A stretch of DNA of 62,529 bases. Origin: a virus. Positions 41,767-52,022 of this stretch are shown here, piece after piece (the first letter of the stretch is position 1; every line of letters starts with the position of its first letter). Where the stretch lies: IMG/VR virus record IMGVR_UViG_3300008952_000043, positions 1 to 62,529 of that record. The stretch is one strand, 5' to 3'. The notes under the pieces are model-generated. The model was not told where the DNA came from and did not search any database. It was given only the letters and a program-made list of their open reading frames with translations. The position numbers and the translations under genes were made by a program.

Positions 41767-44700
41767 ATGGCAAACGTTCTAGATCCCCAGAGAGTTATGA
41801 AAGCTCTCGAAGACGGGACCGTAGAAAAAATAAATAGTTTTTTTCCACTAGTAGGCAAGAAGCAAACATTAGTAGCTCGTAATATCTACACCACGGGCGA
41901 TACTGATTTAGATGATATTCCTTCGCAGAAAAAAGCTAGATTACGTGGACGAACATGGGCTCAGGGAGTCTATGGTGACTTTGAGTTAGTCGATAACGAG
42001 ACCGGCAAAGTCATAGATAAGGTGGCTAAGGTTAAAGTTGCCGCTGTCCCGAAAATCACAAGAAGATATAGCTACATTGTCGATGGTACGGAGTATCAGG
42101 TAGACAACCAGTGGCGGCTAAAATCCGGGGTGTACGCCAGACGTAAAGCCAACGGAGAGCTTGAGAGCCAGTTCAACCTAGCGGCTGGGCGGGGTTTCCG
42201 TTTGGGATTCGACCCCGCAAGACGAAGATTCTTAATGGGGTATGGAACGTCAAACGTTCAACTACTGCCCGTTCTACAAGCTTTGGGAATTCCGGATGAG
42301 GACATCCGTGCTGCTTGGGGGGCTGAGCTATACGCACGGAGCGTCTCTGATAAAAAGCGGGGGGAGGTCGTTAAGCTCGCCAAGGCTCTTGTACGCGGTG
42401 CCGCCCCAGCAAACGATACTGAGGCTGCGGCAATCGTCAAAGAAGCGTACGACAAAACAGCGTTACTCAAAGATACAACAGCGATTACCCTGGGTGAAGG
42501 CTTCGATAAAGTCTCCGGTGGTGCGCTGCTAGCCTCTTCTAGAAAGTTATTAGCCATTAATAGGGGGGAGGCTGAGGTTGATAATCGGGACTCCCTTCGG
42601 TTTAAGGAGCTTTGGTCCATTGACAACCACATTCCCGAGCGGATTGGTAATTCAGCTAGAAGAATCCAGTATAAGCTAGGGAACAATATCGATAGGAAGG
42701 ATAGCGTTCGCGCCATCGTTACACCGGATGTCTTCAACATCCCTATCAAAACCTTCTTTACGTCAACGTCGCTGTCCCAGCAAACAAGCCAAGTTAACCC
42801 GGTAGATATGATTGGTGGGTTCCTACGAACGACCATTATGGGGCAGGGTGGTATTTCTAATGAGCAGGCTGTTTCAGATGATGCAAAGCTTATTGACTCT
42901 AGCTTCCTAGGGTTTATCGATCCGGTGCACACACCAGAGGGCAAGCGTTCTGGTATCAGCGGGCATCTTGCTTTGGGTGTTAAGAAGGATGGGACGACGC
43001 CGTTAATCACTGTGTACGACACCAAGTCTGGGGCGTACGTGGATAAAAGCCCAGCAGACCTAGCTAATGCCGCCATCGCTTTCCCGGACCAGTACGACTT
43101 TTCTGGAAAGAAGCCTAAGGCCGTTGACAGCTTAGTAACGGTTGTCCGAAAAGACGGTGGGGATCCAGAGAAGGTTGCGCCTAATGAGGTCGATTACATC
43201 CTTCGGTCCCCTAAAGGCATGTTCTCCATCACAGCAAATCTGATCCCGTTCCTCCCTACGGATCAGGCTAACCGTGCTGGTATGGCTACCCGTCACATGG
43301 AACAGGCGGTAGCCCTAAAAGATCGAGAACAACCACTTGTGCAGGTAGTCTCCGGCAACCCGAGCAAACGGTTTAAAACGTGGGAAAACATTGTAGGTTC
43401 CTTCACTAGTCACAACAGCCCAATCTCTGGGACTGTTCTGTCTGTTGGGGCCACCAAAATCGTTCTACAGGCGAAGGACGGTAGCAAGGTAGAGATGCCC
43501 CTCTACGACAACTTTCCCCTGAACGACAAGAAGGCCTTTGTCAGCAGCACCCCCTTGGTTAAGAAGGGGGACACCGTCAAAGCTGGCCAGACACTCGCGG
43601 ACACCAACTTCACAAAAGACGGGACGCTGTCGATGGGCACGAACCTTAGGGTTGGCTACATCCCCTACAAAGGTTTGGTGTTTGAGGACGGCATCGTCAT
43701 CTCTGAAACGGCGTCAAAGAAGCTGACTAGCGAGCATCTGCACAAAAATAGGGCGTACGTTGAAAAAAATATGCAGGTTGGGCTACGCAAGTTCCGGGCA
43801 AATTTCCCAGGCTCAGTAACGGACGATAACGCTGCCAAGCTGGATGAGGATGGTGTCATTAAGAAGGGCCAGCGGGTTGACCCAGGCGACACTTTGATGA
43901 CGGTTCTCCAAAAGACAGAGCCCTCAAAAGAGCAGGCGATGTTGAAGGGAATCCATAAATCCCTGGTACGCCCCTTCAAGGACCGCTCTGTCACCTGGGA
44001 GAAGCCTTACGCCGGAGTCGTTACGGATGTTGTTCGTAATGGTCGAGAGATAATGGTCTACGTAAAGACCGAAGAACCCGCAGACGTAGGAGATAAACTC
44101 ACAGGTAGGCATGGCAATAAAGGTGTTATTACTGCCGTAATACCTGATGAGGAGATGCCCAGAGATGCGGAAGGGAACCCACTCCAGTTGATTCTGAATC
44201 CTTCTGGTGTTCCGGGCCGAATCAATCTAGGGCAGGTCCTAGAGACCAGTTTGGCTAAGGTTGCTGACAAGCGGGGCGAGCCTTACGCAGTCGATAACTT
44301 TCAGGCTAGCGGAGGGAAAAAGATTGTCCGGGTTAAGGAGCACACCCGCACTATCCAGACAAAAGAAGGCCCTAAGCAAATAACGATTAAGGCCCACGAC
44401 CGTGAAGTCGGCTACCAAGAGCAGGTAAAGAAGGTTCTTGCCGCAGAGGGCGTCTCTGAAACCACGGAGTTGTTCGATCCGGTCACAGGGAAGAGTCTGG
44501 GGCAAGTACTGGTAGGTAAGCAGTACACGCTTAAGCTGCTACATCAGATTGATAAGAAGCTCCGTGCTAGGGCACATGGTTACGGACACGACTACGACGC
44601 AAACTTGGTTCCCAAGGGCGGTGGGGAAACCGGAGGCGCACAGCGGTTTGGCGAACTAGGTCTTTACGCCATGCTTGCCCACGGAGCTACAGCCAATATT

Positions 44701-47700
44701 CGGGACGCACTGACCTACAAAAGCGATAAGCAACAGGATGAGATTTGGACAGCAGTCCAAACAGGCCAGATCCTCCCCAACCCAAAACCATCGTTCGCAT
44801 ATGAAAAATTCTTGGCGTACATGGGGGCTCTTGGTCTTAACGTGGAGAAGGAGGGGAATGGTCTTGTTGTCTCACCTCTCACGGATAAACAAATTCTTGA
44901 GACCTCTAACGGTGAGATTACCGATGGTAGTCGCGTAATTCGCGGCAAGGATCTAAAGCCAGAAAAGGGCGGTCTATTTGATGAGGACGTGACCGGTGGC
45001 CCAGGCGGTAATCATTGGGGGCACATCGCTCTTGGAACCTCTATGCCGAACCCCATGTTTGAAAAGGGTGTTCGGTCTTTGCTGGGACTGACTGGGAAAG
45101 AGTACGACAGTGCTATTGCGGGAACGCATAAAGACATAGTCGGTCCTCAAGGAATCATTGCTGCCCTAGCTGCACTAAATGTGGATGAAGAGCTTGCCTC
45201 GGCTAAGGAACAGATAAAGACCGCTAGACGGGGTGAGCTAGATAAGCTGAACAAGAAGATTAAGTACCTGCTGATGCTCAAGAAGGAGGGCCTTTCCGCT
45301 GACAAGGCGTACGGAATAAGCAATGTGCCAGTCCTGCCCCCTATCTTTAGGCCCATTACCGCTATGGAGGGCGGGGATCTAAACATCGATGGTACAAACA
45401 TGTTGTACCGCGATATCGCCATGCTCAACCAAAAGCTAAAGGAGGCCGATGGGGTTTTGCCCGAGTCCGCAACCGCGAAGCTCCGGGGCGACCTATACAA
45501 TGCTGTGGATGCTTTGATGGGCGTGTCTACCCCTACAGAGGGGGCCATGACTATGGATGGTCAAGCAAGACCCCCCGGAATACTCACCATTCTCTCTGGC
45601 CGTCAATCGCCAAAGCAGAGCTTTTTCCACAAACGAATTCTGGATCGTAAGCAGGACATCTCCATGCGGTCGGTCATTGTTCCCGATATGGATCTGCACC
45701 TCGACGAGTTAGGTCTTCCGAGGAAGGGGGCTATGAAGATCTACAGGCCCTTTGTGGTGAAGGAGCTTGTAAACATGGGGTATACGCCCCTCAAGGCTAG
45801 GGAAGAAATCGAGAAGAATAGTTCTTTGGCGAATAGAGCCCTTGAGGTTGCTGTTAACAAGCGCCCGGTACTTTTTAAGCGTGACCCAGTTCTACATAAG
45901 TTTGGGATCATGGCCTTTAAGCCAAAACTTCACGATGAGAAGTCCATCCACATCCACCCTCTGGTGACCGGTGGGTTCAATGCTGACTTTGACGGGGACA
46001 CAATGGCCATCTTTGTGCCCGTATCCCAAGAGGCCGTCGATGAGGCGCATAAAATGCTGCCCTCAAAGAACCTGTTCAACCCTGCTACTGGGAGGGTGAT
46101 GTACCAGCCGAGCCTAGAGGGCCAGTTAGGGCTCTACCTGCTTACCCAAATGGGGAAGAAGACGAGAACTAAGTTTGCCGATGCTAAAGAAGCATTAGCC
46201 GCCGCAGAGGCTGGAGATATTCTAGCTACTGATGTTGTGTCTGTTGGGGGATTACGAACAACGGCGGGAAGAATATTATTCAATAATGCCTTGCCGAAAA
46301 AGGTTCAATCTGAAGAAATCCTCACAGACCCTAAGCTGATTATGGGGAAGGGTGTCCTCCAAAACATCTTGCGCCAAGTAGCTGTGAAAAGCCCCGCAGA
46401 GTTCCAAGCCACAGCAGACAAGATAAAGAATCTTGGCTTTGGTCATGCGTACGACACCGGGTTCTCGTTTGATTTGGATGACTTCAACACTCTCACAGAG
46501 CTTCGCAATAGCAGGATGAAAGTTGCGCGGGCTAAGGAAACAGCCATCAGGAAAAAGGAGAAGATGAAGCTCATCTCTCCTAGCGCCGCCGAAGCTCAAA
46601 TTATCGACCTGTATACCAAGGTGACAGAAGACCTGTCGTCAGAAGCTAAGAAGATTCTAGACAAAGATGGAAACAAACTCAGAGCTATGAACAACGCAGG
46701 AGTCAAACCCGCTTGGTCGCAGCTACAGCAGATGCTTATCGGACCCATGCTTCTAGAGAATGCGAGCGGTCGGGTTATTCCTGTGCCTGTAGACAGGTCA
46801 TATTCCGAAGGTCTGCGTTCTTCTGATTACTGGGTCGCTTCATCTGGTGCGCGTAAGGGCCTCATTGAGAAGGTACAGTCTGTATCTGTTCCGGGGGCAC
46901 TGAATAAACAAATAGCCAACACGGCTATTAGCTACGTAGTTACACAGAATAATTGTGGTACGAAGCGGGGGATTGCCCTAGATATTGGCGACTCAGATTT
47001 AGTTGATCGGTTTACTGCTAAAGCCTTTAAGGCTGGGGGATCCACGGTCCCCGCAGGTACGGCCATAACCCCTGCGCTGCTTTCTAAGCTAAAGGCCTCA
47101 AAGGTCTCTAAAGTTGTGGCTAGATCGCCTATGAAATGTGAGTCCAAGAAGGGGCTGTGTTCTCACTGCTATGGGCTCATGGATGGTGGAAGGCCTGTTG
47201 AGGTGGGGACCAATATCGGGCTTATTGCCGGAACCGCATTGGGGGAACGCGGCACACAGTTGTCTATGAAGACATTCCATACGGGCGGTGTGGCCGGGTC
47301 TTCTGCGGGTGTCGTTGGTGGCATTGACCGGATTAGCCAACTTCTGAAGATGCCCGCAACGCTACCTAACGCAGCAGTACTTTCTCCAGCTACCGCTGAG
47401 GTAAGCAAGGTGACTAAGAGCCCTGTCGGTGGTTTTGATATCTCTATTGGTAACGAGGACATCTATGTTCCGGCTGGGCGAACGATCAGTATCGGTGTTG
47501 GGGACAAGGTTAGGAAGGGCCAGCAGATTTCAAGTGGTGTAATTGAGCCCCGAGACCTATTGGCAAAGACCAACGTAGACACAGTCCAGGCGTACATCGC
47601 TGACGAGATCAACAAGGTGTATAAGAGCGAAGGGATTAAACGAAGGAACATTGAGGTGGTCACCAAGGCGGTAACCAACCTCGGGCGGGTCACTGACCCT

Positions 47701-48000
47701 GGAGACTCCTCGTTTATCAAGAATGACTACATCTCTTTATCACACGCTGCTGCCCTCAATCGTTCTGGCAAAATGAAAGCCCCGATCAGAGTGCAGCCGA
47801 TGCTCCGTGGTATCGAGACACTTCCTCTGGATCAGAGTACAGACTGGATCGCTAGGCTTCAGTACCGAAAACTTAAAGAAACCTTTATTAGGGCTGCGAA
47901 TGAGGGATGGGAGTCTGATCTTCACGGAACACACCCCGCCCCAGGCATCGCTTATTCCGCTGAATTCGGTAAGCCTAAAGATAGCGGAGGCCCTTATTAA
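41767..48000 (+). CDS. rpoBC: Single-polypeptide fused beta-beta' RNA polymerase
   Basis: 2077 residues; ATG with GGAGG upstream. The N-terminal ~1040 residues match bacterial beta: YIVDGTEYQVDNQWRLKSGVY, HTPEGKRSG, YKGLVFEDGIVISE, GDKLTGRHGNKGVI (775-788), NPSGVPGRINLGQ and GGAQRFGELGLYA (956-968). Beta' follows: KPEKGGLFDE (1064), LDRKQDISMRSVIVPD, the catalytic NADFDGD (Asp1407/1409/1411), the ASSGARKG bridge-helix region, Cys1730/1791/1798/1801 zinc site, and LGERGTQLSMKTFH (trigger loop, His1838). It is far shorter than bacterial beta plus beta' (~2750). No alpha, omega or sigma gene is visible. It lies between portal and baseplate genes, suggesting a virion or late enzyme. Confidence 0.95.
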   Translation: MANVLDPQRVMKALEDGTVEKINSFFPLVGKKQTLVARNIYTTGDTDLDDIPSQKKARLRGRTWAQGVYGDFELVDNETGKVIDKVAKVKVAAVPKITRRYSYIVDGTEYQVDNQWRLKSGVYARRKANGELESQFNLAAGRGFRLGFDPARRRFLMGYGTSNVQLLPVLQALGIPDEDIRAAWGAELYARSVSDKKRGEVVKLAKALVRGAAPANDTEAAAIVKEAYDKTALLKDTTAITLGEGFDKVSGGALLASSRKLLAINRGEAEVDNRDSLRFKELWSIDNHIPERIGNSARRIQYKLGNNIDRKDSVRAIVTPDVFNIPIKTFFTSTSLSQQTSQVNPVDMIGGFLRTTIMGQGGISNEQAVSDDAKLIDSSFLGFIDPVHTPEGKRSGISGHLALGVKKDGTTPLITVYDTKSGAYVDKSPADLANAAIAFPDQYDFSGKKPKAVDSLVTVVRKDGGDPEKVAPNEVDYILRSPKGMFSITANLIPFLPTDQANRAGMATRHMEQAVALKDREQPLVQVVSGNPSKRFKTWENIVGSFTSHNSPISGTVLSVGATKIVLQAKDGSKVEMPLYDNFPLNDKKAFVSSTPLVKKGDTVKAGQTLADTNFTKDGTLSMGTNLRVGYIPYKGLVFEDGIVISETASKKLTSEHLHKNRAYVEKNMQVGLRKFRANFPGSVTDDNAAKLDEDGVIKKGQRVDPGDTLMTVLQKTEPSKEQAMLKGIHKSLVRPFKDRSVTWEKPYAGVVTDVVRNGREIMVYVKTEEPADVGDKLTGRHGNKGVITAVIPDEEMPRDAEGNPLQLILNPSGVPGRINLGQVLETSLAKVADKRGEPYAVDNFQASGGKKIVRVKEHTRTIQTKEGPKQITIKAHDREVGYQEQVKKVLAAEGVSETTELFDPVTGKSLGQVLVGKQYTLKLLHQIDKKLRARAHGYGHDYDANLVPKGGGETGGAQRFGELGLYAMLAHGATANIRDALTYKSDKQQDEIWTAVQTGQILPNPKPSFAYEKFLAYMGALGLNVEKEGNGLVVSPLTDKQILETSNGEITDGSRVIRGKDLKPEKGGLFDEDVTGGPGGNHWGHIALGTSMPNPMFEKGVRSLLGLTGKEYDSAIAGTHKDIVGPQGIIAALAALNVDEELASAKEQIKTARRGELDKLNKKIKYLLMLKKEGLSADKAYGISNVPVLPPIFRPITAMEGGDLNIDGTNMLYRDIAMLNQKLKEADGVLPESATAKLRGDLYNAVDALMGVSTPTEGAMTMDGQARPPGILTILSGRQSPKQSFFHKRILDRKQDISMRSVIVPDMDLHLDELGLPRKGAMKIYRPFVVKELVNMGYTPLKAREEIEKNSSLANRALEVAVNKRPVLFKRDPVLHKFGIMAFKPKLHDEKSIHIHPLVTGGFNADFDGDTMAIFVPVSQEAVDEAHKMLPSKNLFNPATGRVMYQPSLEGQLGLYLLTQMGKKTRTKFADAKEALAAAEAGDILATDVVSVGGLRTTAGRILFNNALPKKVQSEEILTDPKLIMGKGVLQNILRQVAVKSPAEFQATADKIKNLGFGHAYDTGFSFDLDDFNTLTELRNSRMKVARAKETAIRKKEKMKLISPSAAEAQIIDLYTKVTEDLSSEAKKILDKDGNKLRAMNNAGVKPAWSQLQQMLIGPMLLENASGRVIPVPVDRSYSEGLRSSDYWVASSGARKGLIEKVQSVSVPGALNKQIANTAISYVVTQNNCGTKRGIALDIGDSDLVDRFTAKAFKAGGSTVPAGTAITPALLSKLKASKVSKVVARSPMKCESKKGLCSHCYGLMDGGRPVEVGTNIGLIAGTALGERGTQLSMKTFHTGGVAGSSAGVVGGIDRISQLLKMPATLPNAAVLSPATAEVSKVTKSPVGGFDISIGNEDIYVPAGRTISIGVGDKVRKGQQISSGVIEPRDLLAKTNVDTVQAYIADEINKVYKSEGIKRRNIEVVTKAVTNLGRVTDPGDSSFIKNDYISLSHAAALNRSGKMKAPIRVQPMLRGIETLPLDQSTDWIARLQYRKLKETFIRAANEGWESDLHGTHPAPGIAYSAEFGKPKDSGGPY

Positions 48001-49457
48001 TGTCTGAATTTCAAGATGGTATGGGGCAAACTCCTGGGTTTGCTGACAGGCCCGCGAAGGTGCACCTAGCTCTGGTACAGAGTGTGAACGTGCAAGAGTT
48101 TACTTGTGACTTGATGACGATTTACACGCATAAGGCATTGGTGGATGTTCCTTTTGCTGCTGGGTATTGTCATCAAGATCATGTTGGTGGGTTGTACTGG
48201 ATGCCGGAAGTGAACTCACACTGTTATGTGTGTGAGTGTGCCGATGGGACGTCCTTTATCCTCTCGTTCATCATAAACGCACAGCCAGCCGTTGTCCCGG
48301 AGCACATGGCTGAGTTGGACGGCCCAAGCGCAGAATTGATTGAAGAGTCCGCTGATGCTGGGCCGAACTTCCGGGCAATGCGGGAGAACCTAGAACCCGG
48401 CGACATTTACATGGGTGCTATTGACGGTAATCATGTCATTGTTCGGCGTGGTGGGATGGTACAAATCGGCGCTACTGGGTTAGCGCAGCGCGTCTACCTG
48501 CCCATCGAGAATTTAGTACGCGACTACTTCCAGAGATACCAAGCCTACAGCCCCGTTGGAGAGATTGAATGGGGCCACGCACAACTAGTTGAGGGCGAAA
48601 CGCCCACAGAGGTTCTAGGCTACTTGTCTTCTGATTTGTTGGAGGAGGCCGATAAGAGCAAGGCTCTGAGCGCGGCAGCAGAGACGCCGGTGATGGTTCG
48701 GTACAACATAAAAGATTTGTGCCAAGAGGACGTTAAGGAAGGCAAGTACACTGTAGAGCTTCGTATTGGTCGTTTAACTCCAGAGGTCTTAGATACCGAG
48801 GAGGATGCTGAACATGAGTTTGGTTATTTGGGGCACAAAGCCACCAAGGATCGAGTTGATCAGCCAGTACGGTTAACGGGTAGCCACAAAGCTAAAGGTA
48901 TTAGAAAAGAGTCCAAGGGCATCCTCAGCCTTACCATCTACAACCATGACCCCGAGAAGGATACGAACACCGAGACCAAGGATTCCGTTTGCTACGCCTT
49001 CCAACTAAATCGAGAAGGGGATGCACTTGTTTTCACAAAGGGGCATATACACGCTGAGATAGACCAGACACTATATGCGCGTGTTAATAAAGGTATCAAG
49101 GTTGTTTACGGTGGTGACGGTGGGAGCGAAGATACCAAGGAAAATAAGCAGAGTATCCTTGAATTATTAGACACTAATGAGTTTGAAGCTCAAGTAAAAT
49201 CAGTATTATTCAAGGTGCTGGAAGAGATGGATTTCCAGGTTAAGGGCGATGTCCTTATTCAGGGAGAGGCAAATATTCAGTTGGGAACCAACAGTGACGA
49301 ACTACAAGGGGTGGTTCGTTGGCAGGATTTAAAGACTTGGCTAGAGAGCAAGTTCTCATGCGCTACCCCGGCTGGTCCTAGCGGACCCGTCCTCCCTAGC
49401 GCGACAGTTACGTTTGAAGATGATGTAGCGTCTAAGACAGTAAAGGCTAAAAAGTAA
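48000..49457 (+). CDS. Baseplate spike-like protein (gp45/gp5 OB-fold type)
   Basis: 485 residues; ATG overlaps the polymerase stop (TAATG). The N-terminal ~100 residues look like the OB fold of phage baseplate spikes (HLALVQSVNVQEFTCDL, GGLYWMPEVNSHCYVCE), followed by GDIYMGAIDGNHVIVRRGGMVQIGA and a NLVRDYFQRYQAYSPVGEIEWGH section, an order typical of Mu gp45/T4 gp5-like proteins. The C-terminus (VKGDVLIQGEANIQLGTNSD) is a short beta-prism-like spike. Such proteins puncture or plug the baseplate. This supports a contractile tail. Confidence 0.72.
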   Translation: MSEFQDGMGQTPGFADRPAKVHLALVQSVNVQEFTCDLMTIYTHKALVDVPFAAGYCHQDHVGGLYWMPEVNSHCYVCECADGTSFILSFIINAQPAVVPEHMAELDGPSAELIEESADAGPNFRAMRENLEPGDIYMGAIDGNHVIVRRGGMVQIGATGLAQRVYLPIENLVRDYFQRYQAYSPVGEIEWGHAQLVEGETPTEVLGYLSSDLLEEADKSKALSAAAETPVMVRYNIKDLCQEDVKEGKYTVELRIGRLTPEVLDTEEDAEHEFGYLGHKATKDRVDQPVRLTGSHKAKGIRKESKGILSLTIYNHDPEKDTNTETKDSVCYAFQLNREGDALVFTKGHIHAEIDQTLYARVNKGIKVVYGGDGGSEDTKENKQSILELLDTNEFEAQVKSVLFKVLEEMDFQVKGDVLIQGEANIQLGTNSDELQGVVRWQDLKTWLESKFSCATPAGPSGPVLPSATVTFEDDVASKTVKAKK

Positions 49458-49458
49458 A

Positions 49459-49959
49459 ATGCCATTAGCAGCAGCCCTATCAGCAATGACCGACGCCCTG
49501 GAAGGCGTAGTTTCCGCCATGAATGAAGGCGATGAAAGTACTCACGCAGGACAAGAGTGGGCGGTTGTGGGCGAAGCCTTTTTTGAGAACGGCTTGAACC
49601 CGACGTGGACACCGGTTGGGCTAGAGGCCGGTAAGGCGGCTTTCGCAGCAGCGTTCGGGGCCACTGTTGCCCCCGACCCAGCCGGGGCGACGCTCGCTAC
49701 TGCCCTGCAGAACGGGTTTCAAGCTTTTGGGGCGCTGGCCTCTATACCAGTAAACGCTGCACCGGGCATCGCTGGGCAGCTTATCCCCATCACGCCTCCC
49801 CCCGCCCCACCGGTGATTACTGTGATAACTAGCCCTGCTAGTGATTCTCACGCACCGATAATAGCTGAAATACACCCGAAACTACTTACATGGGCTGCGA
49901 CGGGGTTGGTTTCTGTGACCACTCCCGGTGGTCCAGTACCCACAACCCCTTGGAGCTAG
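49459..49959 (+). CDS. Hypothetical virion protein, Pro/Ala-rich
   Basis: 166 residues; ATG one nt after the spike stop. Helical start (ALSAMTDALEGVVSAMNEG), an Ala-rich middle that is partly hydrophobic (AAFAAAFGATVAP; TALQNGFQAFGALASIPV) and a Pro-rich end (ITPPPAPPVITVITSPASD). Its position after the spike-like gene suggests a baseplate or tail component. I do not recognise a family. Confidence 0.6.
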   Translation: MPLAAALSAMTDALEGVVSAMNEGDESTHAGQEWAVVGEAFFENGLNPTWTPVGLEAGKAAFAAAFGATVAPDPAGATLATALQNGFQAFGALASIPVNAAPGIAGQLIPITPPPAPPVITVITSPASDSHAPIIAEIHPKLLTWAATGLVSVTTPGGPVPTTPWS

Positions 49960-49967
49960 AGTAGCTA

Positions 49968-50045
49968 ATGCCTTCAACACTTGATACTAACAATGTATTA
50001 TTAGACCAAGCCGACGCTCATCGCACAGGTCGTAGGAGTATATAA
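49968..50045 (+). CDS. 25-codon ORF, doubtful
   Basis: ATG to TAA in the 87-nt gap between two virion genes. A GGAG lies 12 nt upstream, slightly far, and the stop falls just before the next ATG. It could be a leader peptide or chance; low confidence. Confidence 0.25.
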   Translation: MPSTLDTNNVLLDQADAHRTGRRSI

Positions 50046-50046
50046 C

Positions 50047-52017
50047 ATGGAACTTACCAGAAAATTAAAAGGACCACACTTCGAGAAGGTAGCTGCCAAG
50101 TTCCTTCTCGGGGATAACCCGTCCACTTACCCCAGTGAGTTGATCGCTCATCTGTACAAGCAGCACCCCTACCTGGGTAAGTATCAGGTGAACATCTCTG
50201 TCCAAGGGCAGGATGAGAGCCAAGGATACATGTATGGTGTATTCCTCGTCAGCCAGCCCAGCGATGTTCCACCCCCAGAGGGAACACAGCAGATGGGACA
50301 GATGATTAGTCAGGGTCAACCAGAGCCAGATCCGAACAATAGTGTTCGTATCCCGATCATTGTGGAGAATAAGAAGGCGTACTCCTACGACGTTTTCATC
50401 ACTCCCGATGGTAGGTTCTTGCCCCTAAACGAGATGCGCGTTGCAGCGGCGATGTTTGATGCGGGTCCGTACTCCATCGCTCCTGTTCCCAAAGCACTAG
50501 GGGCGTCGGCTAACCAGAACGTTAACCCCGCTGAGCCCGAGGGTATGAGTGGTGGTGGTCCCCTTTCCCCAAACCAGTCAGTTAAGCAGGCTTCTGCATT
50601 TGCTGGTGTGTCATTGGGCAAAGAGGTGGTTGAGAAGTTCTTCAACAAGATTGCGGCTAGTGAGCGTCTTGTTGATGCGGCTGATCTAAATCCCGCGTTT
50701 TCATCAGTGTTGTCCAAGTTGGCACACTCCGTAGAAAACCAGCCCGTTGAGAGTGCGCCCACAACCTCTGATTTTGAGGCAGCGGTTGTCTGTAAAGTTG
50801 GCGGCGGCTACCTGATTAAAACCGCAAGCTCTAACGGGTTTGAGGTTTCTACACACAAGCTCCGCAACAAGGACGCGGCGACCCTTCCCAGGGAGGTTCG
50901 AAATAGTGTGGTGAAGACAGGATCCGTATTATTAGCTGATAATACTGAAGCGCTACCTAAAATCGAGGTGACCAAAGATCTAGAGGTTATTGATGAAACC
51001 GGTGTGTTCTCTGTCCTAGATAAGTACGGCAGTGCGCGACGAGCCGCAGTGATCACCGATGTTCTCACCCTGGACGGGCGGGAATCCGACCTTCGTCTGG
51101 TTGTTGGGTCTAGCGGAGCCGCTTTTCAGGCTAAGGTAGCTGGTGTTCGTTGTGGGGATCTTGACCTAAACGCTCTCGAAGGCTCGGCCCCAATAGGGGA
51201 GGGAGTCTTTGTGTTTAAGACGGCAGGTAAGGTTTCGGAACCATTGACCGTAAACCACGCGGTGACGGATGCGAACGGGGAGACTTCGTACATCTACGAA
51301 ACCCCCCTACAGGGACGGGGAACGCTCAAGCTGGCGTCGGTGCGGATTCCTGTCGGCCTTGGTGGGCGTGATTTCCTAATTCCCGAAGACAGTGTGTTTG
51401 TGCCTATGACCTTTAACGGGAGCTACCGGTCAGACACCACGCAGATTGAGAAGATTTCGGCCAGAACCGACTATATCAATAAAGTTAAAATCATTAGCGA
51501 TGGGACAGAATTTAGCTTTGAGGGAGCCCCGGTAAAAGATCTAGAGAAGAGGGCCTTCTTGAAGTTGGATGAGGCGCTTCTGGTACTGGGTGTTCTCGGA
51601 GATTCTTCAGAAGGAGCTATGACTAAGTTAGCTCATGCGGCTGATAAGGGAGAAGAGGTTTTCGTCGCTAGTCGTAGGATTCTAGCGCCAACGATTGAGT
51701 TGGGCTCGAATGACGAAGCCGCGCAAATTGCGTCGGTGATTAGGATGGATTTGGTCAAGGAGGCTGCGGTTCTAAACAACTCGGAGACAGTTGACTCCGT
51801 ATTATCACTTAACTTTATTACGCCAGAAAACGTCCAAGGATACTTGGATGCTCTACCTGTTTTTGAGGAATCTGCCTCTAAGCTGGCTGAGCTACTTGTT
51901 GGCGTTCGACTTGGTTTGTCAGATATTCCTGAGCCTGCGGTAGCGTCATCCCTTTCTGGCATGGAGCGTGCGATTACTGGGCTTAAGAAGCTGCAGATCA
52001 GGTCTAATACTATGTAA
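50047..52017 (+). CDS. Large virion structural protein, unknown family
   Basis: 656 residues; ATG with AGGAG 9-10 nt upstream. The N-terminal ~120 residues form a small domain (PHFEKVAAKFLLGDNPSTYPSEL) followed by IPIIVENKKAYSYDVFITPDGRFLPLNE. A Gly/Pro/Asn-rich linker then leads to a long beta-rich region with many Lys-Thr-Ala motifs (e.g. KVGGGYLIKTASSNGFEVSTHK) and a helical C-terminus. No enzyme motif. It lies between baseplate-type genes and the SNF2 helicase; structural or internal virion role inferred. Confidence 0.6.
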   Translation: MELTRKLKGPHFEKVAAKFLLGDNPSTYPSELIAHLYKQHPYLGKYQVNISVQGQDESQGYMYGVFLVSQPSDVPPPEGTQQMGQMISQGQPEPDPNNSVRIPIIVENKKAYSYDVFITPDGRFLPLNEMRVAAAMFDAGPYSIAPVPKALGASANQNVNPAEPEGMSGGGPLSPNQSVKQASAFAGVSLGKEVVEKFFNKIAASERLVDAADLNPAFSSVLSKLAHSVENQPVESAPTTSDFEAAVVCKVGGGYLIKTASSNGFEVSTHKLRNKDAATLPREVRNSVVKTGSVLLADNTEALPKIEVTKDLEVIDETGVFSVLDKYGSARRAAVITDVLTLDGRESDLRLVVGSSGAAFQAKVAGVRCGDLDLNALEGSAPIGEGVFVFKTAGKVSEPLTVNHAVTDANGETSYIYETPLQGRGTLKLASVRIPVGLGGRDFLIPEDSVFVPMTFNGSYRSDTTQIEKISARTDYINKVKIISDGTEFSFEGAPVKDLEKRAFLKLDEALLVLGVLGDSSEGAMTKLAHAADKGEEVFVASRRILAPTIELGSNDEAAQIASVIRMDLVKEAAVLNNSETVDSVLSLNFITPENVQGYLDALPVFEESASKLAELLVGVRLGLSDIPEPAVASSLSGMERAITGLKKLQIRSNTM

Positions 52018-52022
52018 TTATT

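Noticed and set aside
42258-43076. 272-codon minus-strand frame opposite the RNA polymerase gene
   Set aside because: Composition follows the antisense of a strongly conserved gene; no domain and no ribosome binding site.
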